Source: Brevibacterium aurantiacum (GTDB taxonomy: Bacteria; Actinomycetota; Actinomycetes; Actinomycetales; Brevibacteriaceae). Taken from it: a stretch of 64,000 nucleotides of DNA. The stretch spans positions 483,792 to 547,791 of the forward strand of contig NZ_VLTK01000001.1 of the NCBI RefSeq assembly GCF_007558825.1, read 5' to 3'. Positions 18,816 through 26,899 of this stretch are shown here, piece after piece (position 1 is the stretch's first letter; each line of letters begins with the position of its first letter). Both the position numbers and the translations under genes were made by a program. The notes under the pieces were generated by a model. It ran no database searches. It was not told the origin of the DNA and was given only the letters and a program-made list of their open reading frames with translations.

Positions 18816-20464
18816 TGCTCCGCAGTCCGCTCTCCGGCCCCGGTTGTCTTGGTGGCATCGGCTGTTCCTGCAGCCGCCTGATCCAATTCGCCAGTCGGTC
18901 GATCGGAGCGAGCGGTGAGGCGTCCTAAGCCCCCTGTGCGCAGTGCTCTTCGCCGAGTCCGGCTTCCGGGCCAGACTCGAGGTGTGCGCGTGGACTGGTC
19001 GGCGCTGAGCTCTCCCGGCAGCCATCCGATCGGCTCCATGCCTTTGGCGAAGGCTGGCTCTGCTCCACTGCTCGTTCTGCCGTGACCGGAAGTGGGTGGC
19101 AGGCCGGCAGACGACTGGCGCGCCGAATAGGTCTTCGTATATCCGGTCAGATCGGCATGTCCCAGCGGGACCTTGTTGACGACGAGGCTGAGCGGAGTTT
19201 TGACCACGGACAGATCGTTCAGCGCTTCCTCCAGCTCGTTGCGCGATGTCTCATTCACCGCGATGACGTGGATGATTCGACCGGCGATCTTGGCCAAAAG
19301 AAGCCCGTCTGCAACAGGAAGCACAGGCGGGCAGTCGAGGATGACAGTGTCGAAATCATTGCGCAGGACCGTCATCAGTTTGGACATCGACCTCGAGTCA
19401 ATGAGTTCCACCGGATTGGACACCCTGTCCCCGGCAGTCAGCACGTACAGCTCGTCCTGTCCCCACGGCTGCAGCAGATCGTGAACATCTGCGGTTCCCA
19501 GCAGTGCGGTAGTCAGCCCTGCCGAGTTCTCAAGACCGAGCCTGTCGGCAACGGCGGGCTGGCGCAGGTCGACATCGACAAGAACCACTCTCTGCCCGGA
19601 CTGTGCCAGCGAGATCGCCAGATTCACGCTGATTGATGTCTTCCCTTCGGAGGGCACCGATGAAGTGACCTCGATGACGTTGTTCGAGTCTTCGACTCGA
19701 GCGAATCGCAAGTTGGCTCGCAGGCGACGAATCGCCTCGGCATAGGGGGAGTCCTGATGGATCGCTGTCGGCTCCGGATGCGCTGAGGACTCGTTGCGCA
19801 CTGGCACCGAGGCAAGGATCGGCGCGGCGGTCACCTCGCGAACGCCTGTAATATCGCGGATCTTGGAGTCCACTGCGGAGCGGAACAGCACAATTGCGAT
19901 GCCGAGTGCTGCCCCCAGGAAGATTCCGATTGCTGCGCAGAGCCACTGGGCCGGTCCGCTCCCCGTCGAGGGGACGCTCGCATCGTTGGCCACAGCCAAC
20001 CGGATACCCGATTGTGCTTTGCCATGACGGGACTCGAGATCGGTGATCGTCGTGGTGAGGCTGTCTGCCACCGCCTCCGACACTCGAGCGGCTCCTCCCG
20101 GTGTCGTGGCTGTCGCGCTGACTGTGAGCAGCACGGTTCCGTGGTCGGATGAGGCCGACACGTACTCAGCCAACTTCTCGGGACTGATCTTCAGATCCAG
20201 ATCACGGATCACAGGCTCAAGCACAAGCCGGGAGTCGGCGAGATCAACATAGGTTCGCAGCCGTTCCTGGACGAATGCAGACGCGATCTGCTTCTGGTCT
20301 GGGTTCGAGGCTTCGACCGTGGTCACAAACAGTTCGGCCTGCGACGTGTACTCATCGGGGAGTAGGAGGTAGACACCGACACCGCCAAGACCGCCTGCTG
20401 CGATCATCACGATCAGCAGGACGATGTTCTTCCGCACAATCCGCAGAAAATCGATGATGCTCAT
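18812..20464 (-). CDS. Wzz-type chain-length regulator fused to BY-kinase (copy 2)
   Basis: A 550-residue paralogue of the protein at 15135-16541: Wzz domain with helices at about 14-35 and 174-194, then the ATPase with Walker A TSSVPSEGKTS (K275), Walker A' VVLVDVDLRQPA (Asp-Asp pattern altered to D-V-D) and Walker B FDTVILDCPPVLP. The C-terminal extension of about 100 residues is Arg/Ser/Gly/Pro-rich and has just two tyrosines (TGYTKTYSA), so it is a low-complexity tail, not a Tyr cluster. Its stop overlaps phosphatase 1 (GTGA), forming a kinase-phosphatase pair. Confidence 0.9.
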   Translation of the reverse strand: MSIIDFLRIVRKNIVLLIVMIAAGGLGGVGVYLLLPDEYTSQAELFVTTVEASNPDQKQIASAFVQERLRTYVDLADSRLVLEPVIRDLDLKISPEKLAEYVSASSDHGTVLLTVSATATTPGGAARVSEAVADSLTTTITDLESRHGKAQSGIRLAVANDASVPSTGSGPAQWLCAAIGIFLGAALGIAIVLFRSAVDSKIRDITGVREVTAAPILASVPVRNESSAHPEPTAIHQDSPYAEAIRRLRANLRFARVEDSNNVIEVTSSVPSEGKTSISVNLAISLAQSGQRVVLVDVDLRQPAVADRLGLENSAGLTTALLGTADVHDLLQPWGQDELYVLTAGDRVSNPVELIDSRSMSKLMTVLRNDFDTVILDCPPVLPVADGLLLAKIAGRIIHVIAVNETSRNELEEALNDLSVVKTPLSLVVNKVPLGHADLTGYTKTYSARQSSAGLPPTSGHGRTSSGAEPAFAKGMEPIGWLPGELSADQSTRTPRVWPGSRTRRRALRTGGLGRLTARSDRPTGELDQAAAGTADATKTTGAGERTAEQ

Positions 20465-20526
20465 CTCGGGTCCAATCCGGTCTGAAGGGAAACAGCTGCG
20501 GTGATGTTAGGCCTCAAACTGTACTG

Positions 20527-20560
20527 TCGGCGACGGCGGAAAGGTCGGTCTCGTCGCCGA
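20527..20560 (-). terminator. stem-loop between phosphatase 2 and kinase 2
   Basis: TCGGCGACG (20527-20535) and CGTCGCCGA (20552-20560) form a perfect 9-bp stem with a 16-base loop in the 179-base gap between two genes of the same leftward operon. It could be an attenuator or processing site that lowers kinase 2 expression relative to the sugar transferase. No T run follows. Confidence 0.35.
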
Positions 20561-20643
20561 ACTTGCGGCGTCCCGCAACGACCCTGCGGAGGCGGTCGTC
20601 TCCCACAGACTCGTCCCTGGGGATTGCGGCCAGAGCCGCGTTC

Positions 20644-21267
20644 TCATTGCCTGTTGTCGGGGCCACATCCCCGCACTTCCCATTCGCGAATCACATCGAT
20701 CGCGGAGACGATCTGGGTGTTCATCCGCTCGTATGCCCGTGCCGGGCGATTGTGCGGATCGATGACATCATCATCGTCTGCGTCCCCTGGTAGAGGAGTT
20801 CGATATCGGGGCGCAAGAGCGACGAGGGACTGCCACCTCCCTGTCGGCGTTGCCAGCTGCTCGGGACGCACAGTGGGAAGGATGCGTGCGAACTCGCGTA
20901 GGGTGAACGTGGTCCGCAGTGCCCGCGGACTCACCTTCACGACCTGGCGTCTGAGCGCTCTGTCCATCACCAGAATGAGATCGGCTTCAGAGATCATCGC
21001 CTCGTCAAGCTGGCTGACGACGAATCCATGCAGACGAATTCCCCGGCGCGATGCCAATCTCAAGACCTCGACCACAGCTGGACGCCCAGACGTGACCTGG
21101 GTTCCCGCGCTGCGCACAGTGAACTCACCGGGCGCCTCGACGTCGAGCTCGTACTGCAGCATCCGTTCTGCCAAAGGGGAACGGCAGATATTGCTCAGAC
21201 CCACGACGAGTATCCGAAATCTTGTGGGCATCACTGCCCAGTCTCCGTTCACAGCTGTGTTCGTCAT
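20644..21267 (-). CDS. LMW protein-tyrosine phosphatase homologue without the catalytic cysteine
   Basis: A 207-residue member of the low-molecular-weight phosphatase family: FRILVV strand, P-loop NICRSP, LADRAL-like region and a C-terminal Asp-rich DDDDVIDPHN segment. The nucleophile position of C-x5-R is Gly23 (codon GGT at 21201-21199) and the next conserved Gly is Ser25, so the loop reads G-L-S-N-I-C-R. The P-loop Arg29 and the Asp-Pro remain. The reading frame is otherwise clean, and the gene overlaps the sugar transferase stop (ATGA). It cannot form the phospho-cysteine intermediate; a phosphotyrosine-binding or regulatory role is inference. Confidence 0.88.
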   Translation of the reverse strand: MTNTAVNGDWAVMPTRFRILVVGLSNICRSPLAERMLQYELDVEAPGEFTVRSAGTQVTSGRPAVVEVLRLASRRGIRLHGFVVSQLDEAMISEADLILVMDRALRRQVVKVSPRALRTTFTLREFARILPTVRPEQLATPTGRWQSLVALAPRYRTPLPGDADDDDVIDPHNRPARAYERMNTQIVSAIDVIREWEVRGCGPDNRQ

Positions 21268-22433
21268 TGGCTTGCGTCCGCCTTCGGCGGCCTCTGCATT
21301 GCCGATTCGCCTCGACCCGCTTCGTGACGCGCCCGACCAAACAGAATGAGTCGGCTCCGCCCGGCGCCGGTGTCGGCATACTCGTTGTTGTCGGCGTACG
21401 CGCTATTGTCGGCATGCGAGTCGGTGTCGGCATCGAGATCGGCCGGCTCGTCCGGCCACAGTCTGCAGCCGGCAAGAATCCGGTCTGCTGAAGCAAGGTG
21501 TCCGAATTTCAGCTGTTCCTCCGGGTCAGCGATCTCTTTGAATCCGGCTTCGGTCAGCACCGAACGGTCCACGCCGTCGGCGCGCACCGCGCAGACGGCG
21601 AATTCGGCCTCGGTCGCCCGCGCACGGTTCGTCAGCAGTCTGACGACCTCTCGTCGAATCTCGATGTCCGGGTCCGCTTTGGTGCAGTCATCGAATCGGA
21701 TCAGGAGAGTTTGCGCGCTGATGACCGAAATTTCGCAGCATCCGATCTCGTGGCCGTCGGAGCCGCTCACTGACCATGTCGTGATGGTCTCTGTCCGACT
21801 TCGCTGATCAAACACCACCAGGTCGGATTTCAATGTGCCGCCGAAGTTCTCCGCTGTCACCTCGCCGTCCTGACTGATTCCATCCGCACGGAGCACGATA
21901 CTGATTGTGCGCATGAGTATGCGCAGATCGAGGCCGAAACTCACCGTATCCACGTATTCGACGTCAAGATCGAATCTGTCGTCCCAGCGCACACGATTGC
22001 GTCCGCTGATCTGCGCCATTCCGCTCAGCCCTCCGCGTACTTGGTGCCGACGACGCTGTTGGTCCGAGTAGTGGGGCAGATAGCGGGTGGGCAATGGCCG
22101 CGGGCCGATCAGGCTCATGTCTCCGCACAGCACGTTCCACAGACTCGGCAACTCATCCAAGCTGCTCGACCGCAGCAATCGACCGAAGCGTGTCATCCTC
22201 TGACCGTCGGAAACGAGTCCCCGCTCCGGATCAGGGTTGAGCATACTGCGGAACTTCCACAGCTGGAAGACCCTTTCGCCTATTGTCACTCTTTCCTGGC
22301 GGAAGAAGATCGGCGCACCGAGAAAGAGGAGAATCAGGACGCAGACGACGATGAGAACCGGCGACAGCACGATCAGAGTGACCAGAGCGCCGAGAACATC
22401 AAACACCCTCTTGACGAAGTGATATCCGTTCAT
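21264..22433 (-). CDS. PglC-like phosphoglycosyl transferase fused to a GNAT-like domain
   Basis: A 389-residue protein. Residues about 1-200 are a bacterial sugar transferase: one N-terminal hydrophobic segment, WKFRSML, SSSLDELPSLWNVLCGDMSL, IGPRPLP and QISGRNRVRWDDRFDLDVEY. This enzyme type moves a sugar-1-phosphate from UDP to undecaprenyl phosphate. Residues about 215-330 resemble a GNAT acyltransferase (IEIRREVVRLLTNRA then AVRADGVDRSVLTEAGF), followed by a tail of ADxDS/ADNxxYAD repeats. A good GGGGAG site lies seven bases before ATG. With the dehydratase and aminotransferase this suggests an N-acylated amino-sugar, as in bacillosamine synthesis; the acyltransferase role is inference. 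Confidence 0.82.
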   Translation of the reverse strand: MNGYHFVKRVFDVLGALVTLIVLSPVLIVVCVLILLFLGAPIFFRQERVTIGERVFQLWKFRSMLNPDPERGLVSDGQRMTRFGRLLRSSSLDELPSLWNVLCGDMSLIGPRPLPTRYLPHYSDQQRRRHQVRGGLSGMAQISGRNRVRWDDRFDLDVEYVDTVSFGLDLRILMRTISIVLRADGISQDGEVTAENFGGTLKSDLVVFDQRSRTETITTWSVSGSDGHEIGCCEISVISAQTLLIRFDDCTKADPDIEIRREVVRLLTNRARATEAEFAVCAVRADGVDRSVLTEAGFKEIADPEEQLKFGHLASADRILAGCRLWPDEPADLDADTDSHADNSAYADNNEYADTGAGRSRLILFGRARHEAGRGESAMQRPPKADASQ

Positions 22434-22531
22434 CTTGCTGCTCCCCGGGCCAGTAGGACGGTTCCGACCGGAGCTGGACCGGGACCCTGGCGGAATGGCT
22501 CAAAGCTGAAGCTCGTTTCGGTTGTCAACAT
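22430..22531 (-). CDS. 33-codon small ORF, translationally coupled to the sugar transferase
   Basis: ATG at 22531 is preceded by GAGGAGT at 22546-22540 with an eight-base spacer, one of the best ribosome sites in the window. The ORF runs 33 codons and its TGA (22432-22430) overlaps the sugar-transferase ATG as ATGA. The peptide begins MLTTETSFSFEPFRQ and is Gly/Pro/Ala-rich afterwards, with no membrane segment or known motif. It may be a leader peptide that sets sugar-transferase expression, or a small protein with its own role. Coding evidence is the ribosome site plus coupling; no homology can be judged here. Confidence 0.5.
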   Translation of the reverse strand: MLTTETSFSFEPFRQGPGPAPVGTVLLARGAAR

Positions 22532-22647
22532 GGCAACGCACTCCTCACTGTCTTCTGGTTCTCAGGCTAGGCATGCACGATGGTGCCGCCGCTCCTATTG
22601 CTGCAGTCTTGCGGGACACCGTTGAGTTCCTGCGGTCGTCTTCGCGC

Positions 22648-25332
22648 TCAGGCCACGGGGAGGCCGGCACCATTCGCCAGCCGGGCGATGAGTCCGGTAC
22701 GCGACGTGACTTCCAACTTGCGGTACACAGAGGTCAGCCGAAGTTCCACAGTGCGCAGCGAGACGAATATCCGCAGGGCGATCTCCCGATTCTTCAGTCC
22801 TTCCCACACCAGCTCGACGACTGCCCGCTCATCAGCGCTCAGACGTTCCAGCAGACTGTTTCGCGCCGGCTCCTCACGAGCCGCTGTACATTCGGGTCGG
22901 GCGACGGTGGCCAGGTGGTCCGAACCGACTTCGCGAAAGATCCCCACCGCTAGGCTGGCTCGCTCTGCGGCGCCTGCAAGAGCACCAGAATCGGCAAGCC
23001 GTTTCGCCATCACCAGGAGTGTCACTCCCTTGTCGAATTGGGAGTCCCCAGGACGCCATGAGCCGAGCAGCCTGCCCATGGCTTCGATCCCCACGTCTTC
23101 TGGAAGCAGGAGAATACGAGACCGTTCAAGCGCCAGTTCCGCCCAGCGCGAGGGTGCCCTCTCGACTCTGCCGTGGAAGACACGAACCAGCATTCCCGCA
23201 TGCTCTCGACGCCCTGTCGCGATCAGCGCTTCGATGAGATCAGGTTCATAGCGAATGACATTGGGGTTGAGCTCGCTCAGAGCCAGCTCTTCGCAGCGAT
23301 GCAGATGGCGTACCGCCTCGGCGGCAAGTCCCATGCGCAGCAGGTAGTTGCCCTGCATCGCATTGAGCTCAGCCAGCAGACTGAGGTTCTGGGAGGCCAT
23401 GGCATGCGCCGTCAGCGCAGCTTCCACCGGCTCCGCATCACTGGCACGTCCTTGCGCGAGAAGACTCCAACACCGCAGCAGCAGCTGACGATCCCGCCGG
23501 ATCATTCCACCGGTGGTCGCCTGAGACGCACACCTGTCGATGAGCGCGATGGCCAGTCCGATTTCGCCTCGGCGAATCGCGATCTCGGCACGCACACACT
23601 TCGACTGTGTGTCCCAGATGGTCTCCCGTGCCCCGCGCGCGTCCAGACAGTCCAACGTTGCGAGAGCCGAGCCGTAGTTCTCAGCCGCCATCAGACCCAT
23701 GGACAGCAGAAGCAGACAGACCGGGTCAGAGACTTCGGTAGAGTCGAGGCCTTGGAATTCCTCCACGGCACGGGCGTCGTGGCCTCGTCCACATTCGAGC
23801 AGAACGTCCAATGAACGGTGTAGGTGCAGCGATCGATCGTCGAAGTGAGCGCTCAGGCTGCTTGCGTTGTCCAACAGCTCCTGCGCCTCTGCCGTCTCTC
23901 TCCTCAGCGCATGACACAAGGCGATGACCAACTGCAGGTGGGCCACCTCGGCGGGCGCCGCAGCGACTTCGCTGCGACTCCACTGGTTGCGCAGACGCAG
24001 CGGGACCGACTGGTGAACAAGGAATTCGGCCCACACACGCAGCGTGCGAGCTCGAACGAGAACACTGACGTCTGTGCTTCGAGCGGCGTAGGTGAGGTAG
24101 CGCAGTGCGAAGTCGATCTGTCCTCGGTCGATCAGTCGCGCTGCGAGATCATTCAGCTGCGTGAACACCGGTCCGAGTTCCATGCTGAGAGCCAGAGCTC
24201 GTTCGGCGAACTCGATTCCGGCCCAATCCAACCCCTCCGAAACCAGTGCGCAGGCATCGGAGAGTAGCTGACAGGGGGTCTCATCGGTGGCGTCGATGAA
24301 CGACCGATGCCAATGGCGAAGTTCGGGATAGCCCTCCTCGCACCTCTGCGCGAGCAGCGAGTGCCCTGCCACACGCTCATCGACGCTCAACGTCCGATGT
24401 CTGCAGGCACGAGCGAGCTCCTCAGAGAAGCGGCAGTACACACCGTCTTTCTCGACGGTGCCCCGGAATTCGAGTTCCGAGAACCATTCCTGCGCTTCCC
24501 TCGACGCTCCGAGAACTGCGGGCCGCGGAGACAGCGGAGCCAAGGATATGAGGTCGAGCAGCGCATCGGCCTCTTCGCCGATTCTGTTCTTCGCACCCGA
24601 GATCATCACGTCAGCATTCGGCTCCATGTGCAATGGCATGTCCAGTGCCTGCGATCCCTCCACCTGGTTCGAAGGAAGCCGTTCGAGGAGCTGACGCAGA
24701 GCCGACGGCCGACCCGAGGCGGTCCGCACCGCCACAGCGGCGACTGCGGCGGTGACGCGTCCAGATGTCAGCTCTTCCGCCAGCTCGCGCATTCGGATCT
24801 CGTCCAGATGTCGCAGCTCCACGCTGGGGACTCCAGCCAGCGGGCTGGTGGGAGACAGCGCACCGGTTGTGACTGCGATCTTCAGCCTGTGACCTGCCAT
24901 ACGTCGCAGCATGTGACTGAGGACAAGCTGTGAGGGCCGATCCATCTCATCGGCTGCCGGCACGATGACCAGAACGCCCTGTCCCGATTCCATGCTGCCG
25001 ATCAGCCGGGTGACTTCGTCGGCAATCTCCCGAACCGATTCCGGGCTGTCGGAGTTCTCTGCCTTCAGCCGATTCTCCAGCTCCGTCGATTCGAAGTCCC
25101 CGAGCTTGAGGGTGCGCAACGAGGCGAGAACGATCTCCAAGCCCGCATAGGTCCGAGAGAACTCCGTCTGGCCGTTGGGAACTCGGATGATCGGGACGGT
25201 CGAATCAGCTTCCAACGCCATGAGCATCTCGTCACCGCCCAGGCCAGGTGGGCTGATGATCGCGGCCGCGCTGTGACGATCGAGCAGGTTGCGCAGCTGA
25301 TCAAGCTCGCGACGGCGAATCAGCGTATGCAT
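22648..25332 (-). CDS. Large LuxR-type STAND regulator with degenerate NTPase motifs
   Basis: An 894-residue protein from ATG 25332 (GTG 25344 adds four residues). The N-terminal AAA/STAND region has a ruined P-loop, SPPGLGGD at 27-34, where the conserved Lys-Thr are Gly-Asp, and the Walker B region reads VLVIVPAADEM with no Asp at the end of the strand. A long helical TPR-like middle follows, and the C-terminus is a LuxR helix-turn-helix (LSADERAVVELVWEGLKNRE, then VSLRTVELRLTSVYRKLEVT). It follows the decarboxylase/ATP-grasp genes on the same strand after about 250 bases. Likely DNA-binding, with ligand sensing independent of ATP; target unknown. Confidence 0.85.
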   Translation of the reverse strand: MHTLIRRRELDQLRNLLDRHSAAAIISPPGLGGDEMLMALEADSTVPIIRVPNGQTEFSRTYAGLEIVLASLRTLKLGDFESTELENRLKAENSDSPESVREIADEVTRLIGSMESGQGVLVIVPAADEMDRPSQLVLSHMLRRMAGHRLKIAVTTGALSPTSPLAGVPSVELRHLDEIRMRELAEELTSGRVTAAVAAVAVRTASGRPSALRQLLERLPSNQVEGSQALDMPLHMEPNADVMISGAKNRIGEEADALLDLISLAPLSPRPAVLGASREAQEWFSELEFRGTVEKDGVYCRFSEELARACRHRTLSVDERVAGHSLLAQRCEEGYPELRHWHRSFIDATDETPCQLLSDACALVSEGLDWAGIEFAERALALSMELGPVFTQLNDLAARLIDRGQIDFALRYLTYAARSTDVSVLVRARTLRVWAEFLVHQSVPLRLRNQWSRSEVAAAPAEVAHLQLVIALCHALRRETAEAQELLDNASSLSAHFDDRSLHLHRSLDVLLECGRGHDARAVEEFQGLDSTEVSDPVCLLLLSMGLMAAENYGSALATLDCLDARGARETIWDTQSKCVRAEIAIRRGEIGLAIALIDRCASQATTGGMIRRDRQLLLRCWSLLAQGRASDAEPVEAALTAHAMASQNLSLLAELNAMQGNYLLRMGLAAEAVRHLHRCEELALSELNPNVIRYEPDLIEALIATGRREHAGMLVRVFHGRVERAPSRWAELALERSRILLLPEDVGIEAMGRLLGSWRPGDSQFDKGVTLLVMAKRLADSGALAGAAERASLAVGIFREVGSDHLATVARPECTAAREEPARNSLLERLSADERAVVELVWEGLKNREIALRIFVSLRTVELRLTSVYRKLEVTSRTGLIARLANGAGLPVA

Positions 25333-25518
25333 GATGTGTTCCACCCAGTGCCTGAATCATCGTCGTCTCTCGTCTGCGCGCGCAGCGGCATGTTGTTGTC
25401 CATGCCCTCATGATTCCGTCGCGAAGAGCTCACAGACAGGTGGTCATGCCCGGACATTTTCCGGTCAGTACTCAGTCACGATGGAGACAGCACTGGTTCC
25501 GCTACTCAGGTGAATTGA

Positions 25519-25580
25519 ACGGCGGTGATCACAGTCTCAGGCAGTCTCGGCAACGGCTGAGGGTGCGATTGCACCGCCGT
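25519..25580 (-). other. nested alternative stem-loops after the decarboxylase gene
   Basis: ACGGCGGTG (25519-25527) pairs with CACCGCCGT (25572-25580), while an internal hairpin GGTGC-GATT-GCACC region (25562-25575) uses part of the same right arm, so the two structures are mutually exclusive. Position between decarboxylase and LuxR genes on the leftward transcript would suit termination or attenuation. Confidence 0.35.
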
Positions 25581-25583
25581 GAC

Positions 25584-26828
25584 CTATTCGAGTTGAGCGG
25601 CCGTGGGCGGCAGCTGCCCGCCTGTCCATATATTGCCCTGAAGGTAGTCCTCGACGTCCCCTGCACGTCGCACCAGCGTCAGCAGATTCTCGTGGAGAGC
25701 ATAGACTGCCGGCGGAAATTCGATGAACGAGGAACCGAATGACATGGTGTACGCACCAACGCATCTGAAGACGATCCGGTCGCCCTCGACGAGTTTGGGA
25801 GAGTCCTTCAACACCATCAGACGATCATCCTCCATGCAGGTGAACCCAACGATCACCTGCTCGGGATGGCTCGTCCCCAGTGCGGCCTCGGTGTCGATGT
25901 CGTAGACGGGCTTCTTACGGAAGAGAGGATCGATATCGGTCCTGCTGGTATCGGTGATGACGAAGCGCTGTCGTCCGATGTCTTTGGTATCAAGCACTTG
26001 CGCATGGAATTCCACCGAGCTGGCGATCACCGAGCCCCCCGGCTCGACGACCAACCGCGTGCGGTTGAGGTCGACGATCGCTTCGAGTTCCGTATGGATG
26101 CAGGAGATGTAGTCATCGAACCGTGTAGCGTCGTTGGGACTTCCGAAGAAGCCTCCGCCGATATCGATCCAGTCCAGATCGAGATTGAGCTTCGAGATGA
26201 TCTCGGCGACGACTCCGGCGGCCGCCCGATACACCGCCAGGCTCTTAGTTCGGGAATTCCGATGCATGTGCAGGCCGACGACATTCGCGCCCGCAGCGGC
26301 CAATTCCGAGATCGCCGCCTCGAGATCGCCATTGTCGAAGTCGAAACCGAAGCGACTTGTCTCTCCGTCAACTGTGCTTTCGCCCGGACATCGTCCTTCG
26401 AGGTCCCAATTGACCCTGAGACCGACTCGCACATCGAGACTGGGGTCTTCTTCAGCCAGCTCCGCCGCCCATCTCACCTCCCGCTTGGAGTCGAGGTTGG
26501 TGAGTGAACCGTTGCGCAGGGCAGCCCGGAGGACTGCACGGCTCTTGACAGGACCGTTGTACACGATCTGGCCCGGCTCATAGCCGATTGCGCGCACAAG
26601 TCTGTATTCAGAGTCCGAGACGACTTCCGCCCAGACCCCGCGCCGCTTCATATAGGTCAACAGCCAAGGCAGCGGGTTCGTCTTCACCGAATACGACATG
26701 ACGGAATGTGGCCAATATTTCGCCAATGCGTTCTGAAATCGACTGACCAGAATGTTGAGCGTTGATTCATCGATGACGAAGGCCGGTGTCGGCGGCCCTG
26801 TGATCCGTGGATGCTCTGTGGAGGTCAT
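25584..26828 (-). CDS. PLP-dependent decarboxylase, fold-type III (Orn/DAP/Arg decarboxylase 2 family)
   Basis: A 414-residue enzyme of the alanine-racemase-like barrel family. The PLP lysine is K49 in YSVKTNPLPWLL; EVVSDSEYRLVRAIGY, DIGGGFFGSP and VVEPGGSVIASS are the phosphate-binding and barrel motifs, and GFTCMEDD near residue 345 matches the C-terminal catalytic Cys/Asp region. ATG 26828 follows AGGAAAGG by about five bases. It lies 71 bases after the ATP-grasp gene on the same strand. Members decarboxylate basic or acidic amino acids, and some act on carrier-bound or modified substrates; the substrate is unknown. Confidence 0.85.
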   Translation of the reverse strand: MTSTEHPRITGPPTPAFVIDESTLNILVSRFQNALAKYWPHSVMSYSVKTNPLPWLLTYMKRRGVWAEVVSDSEYRLVRAIGYEPGQIVYNGPVKSRAVLRAALRNGSLTNLDSKREVRWAAELAEEDPSLDVRVGLRVNWDLEGRCPGESTVDGETSRFGFDFDNGDLEAAISELAAAGANVVGLHMHRNSRTKSLAVYRAAAGVVAEIISKLNLDLDWIDIGGGFFGSPNDATRFDDYISCIHTELEAIVDLNRTRLVVEPGGSVIASSVEFHAQVLDTKDIGRQRFVITDTSRTDIDPLFRKKPVYDIDTEAALGTSHPEQVIVGFTCMEDDRLMVLKDSPKLVEGDRIVFRCVGAYTMSFGSSFIEFPPAVYALHENLLTLVRRAGDVEDYLQGNIWTGGQLPPTAAQLE

Positions 26829-26899
26829 AGCTGCCTTTCCTGTGCGAGTTCGGACGCTGCCGTTGATGTCACTGCAGCACCACCGCGCTCGCTCACCGT

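Noticed and set aside
22430..22531. Idea that the 33-codon ORF is a RiPP precursor for the ATP-grasp/decarboxylase pair
   Set aside because: The peptide has no recognisable leader/core or repeated core residues, and the ATP-grasp protein looks CarB-like and is in a separate operon over 4 kb away.
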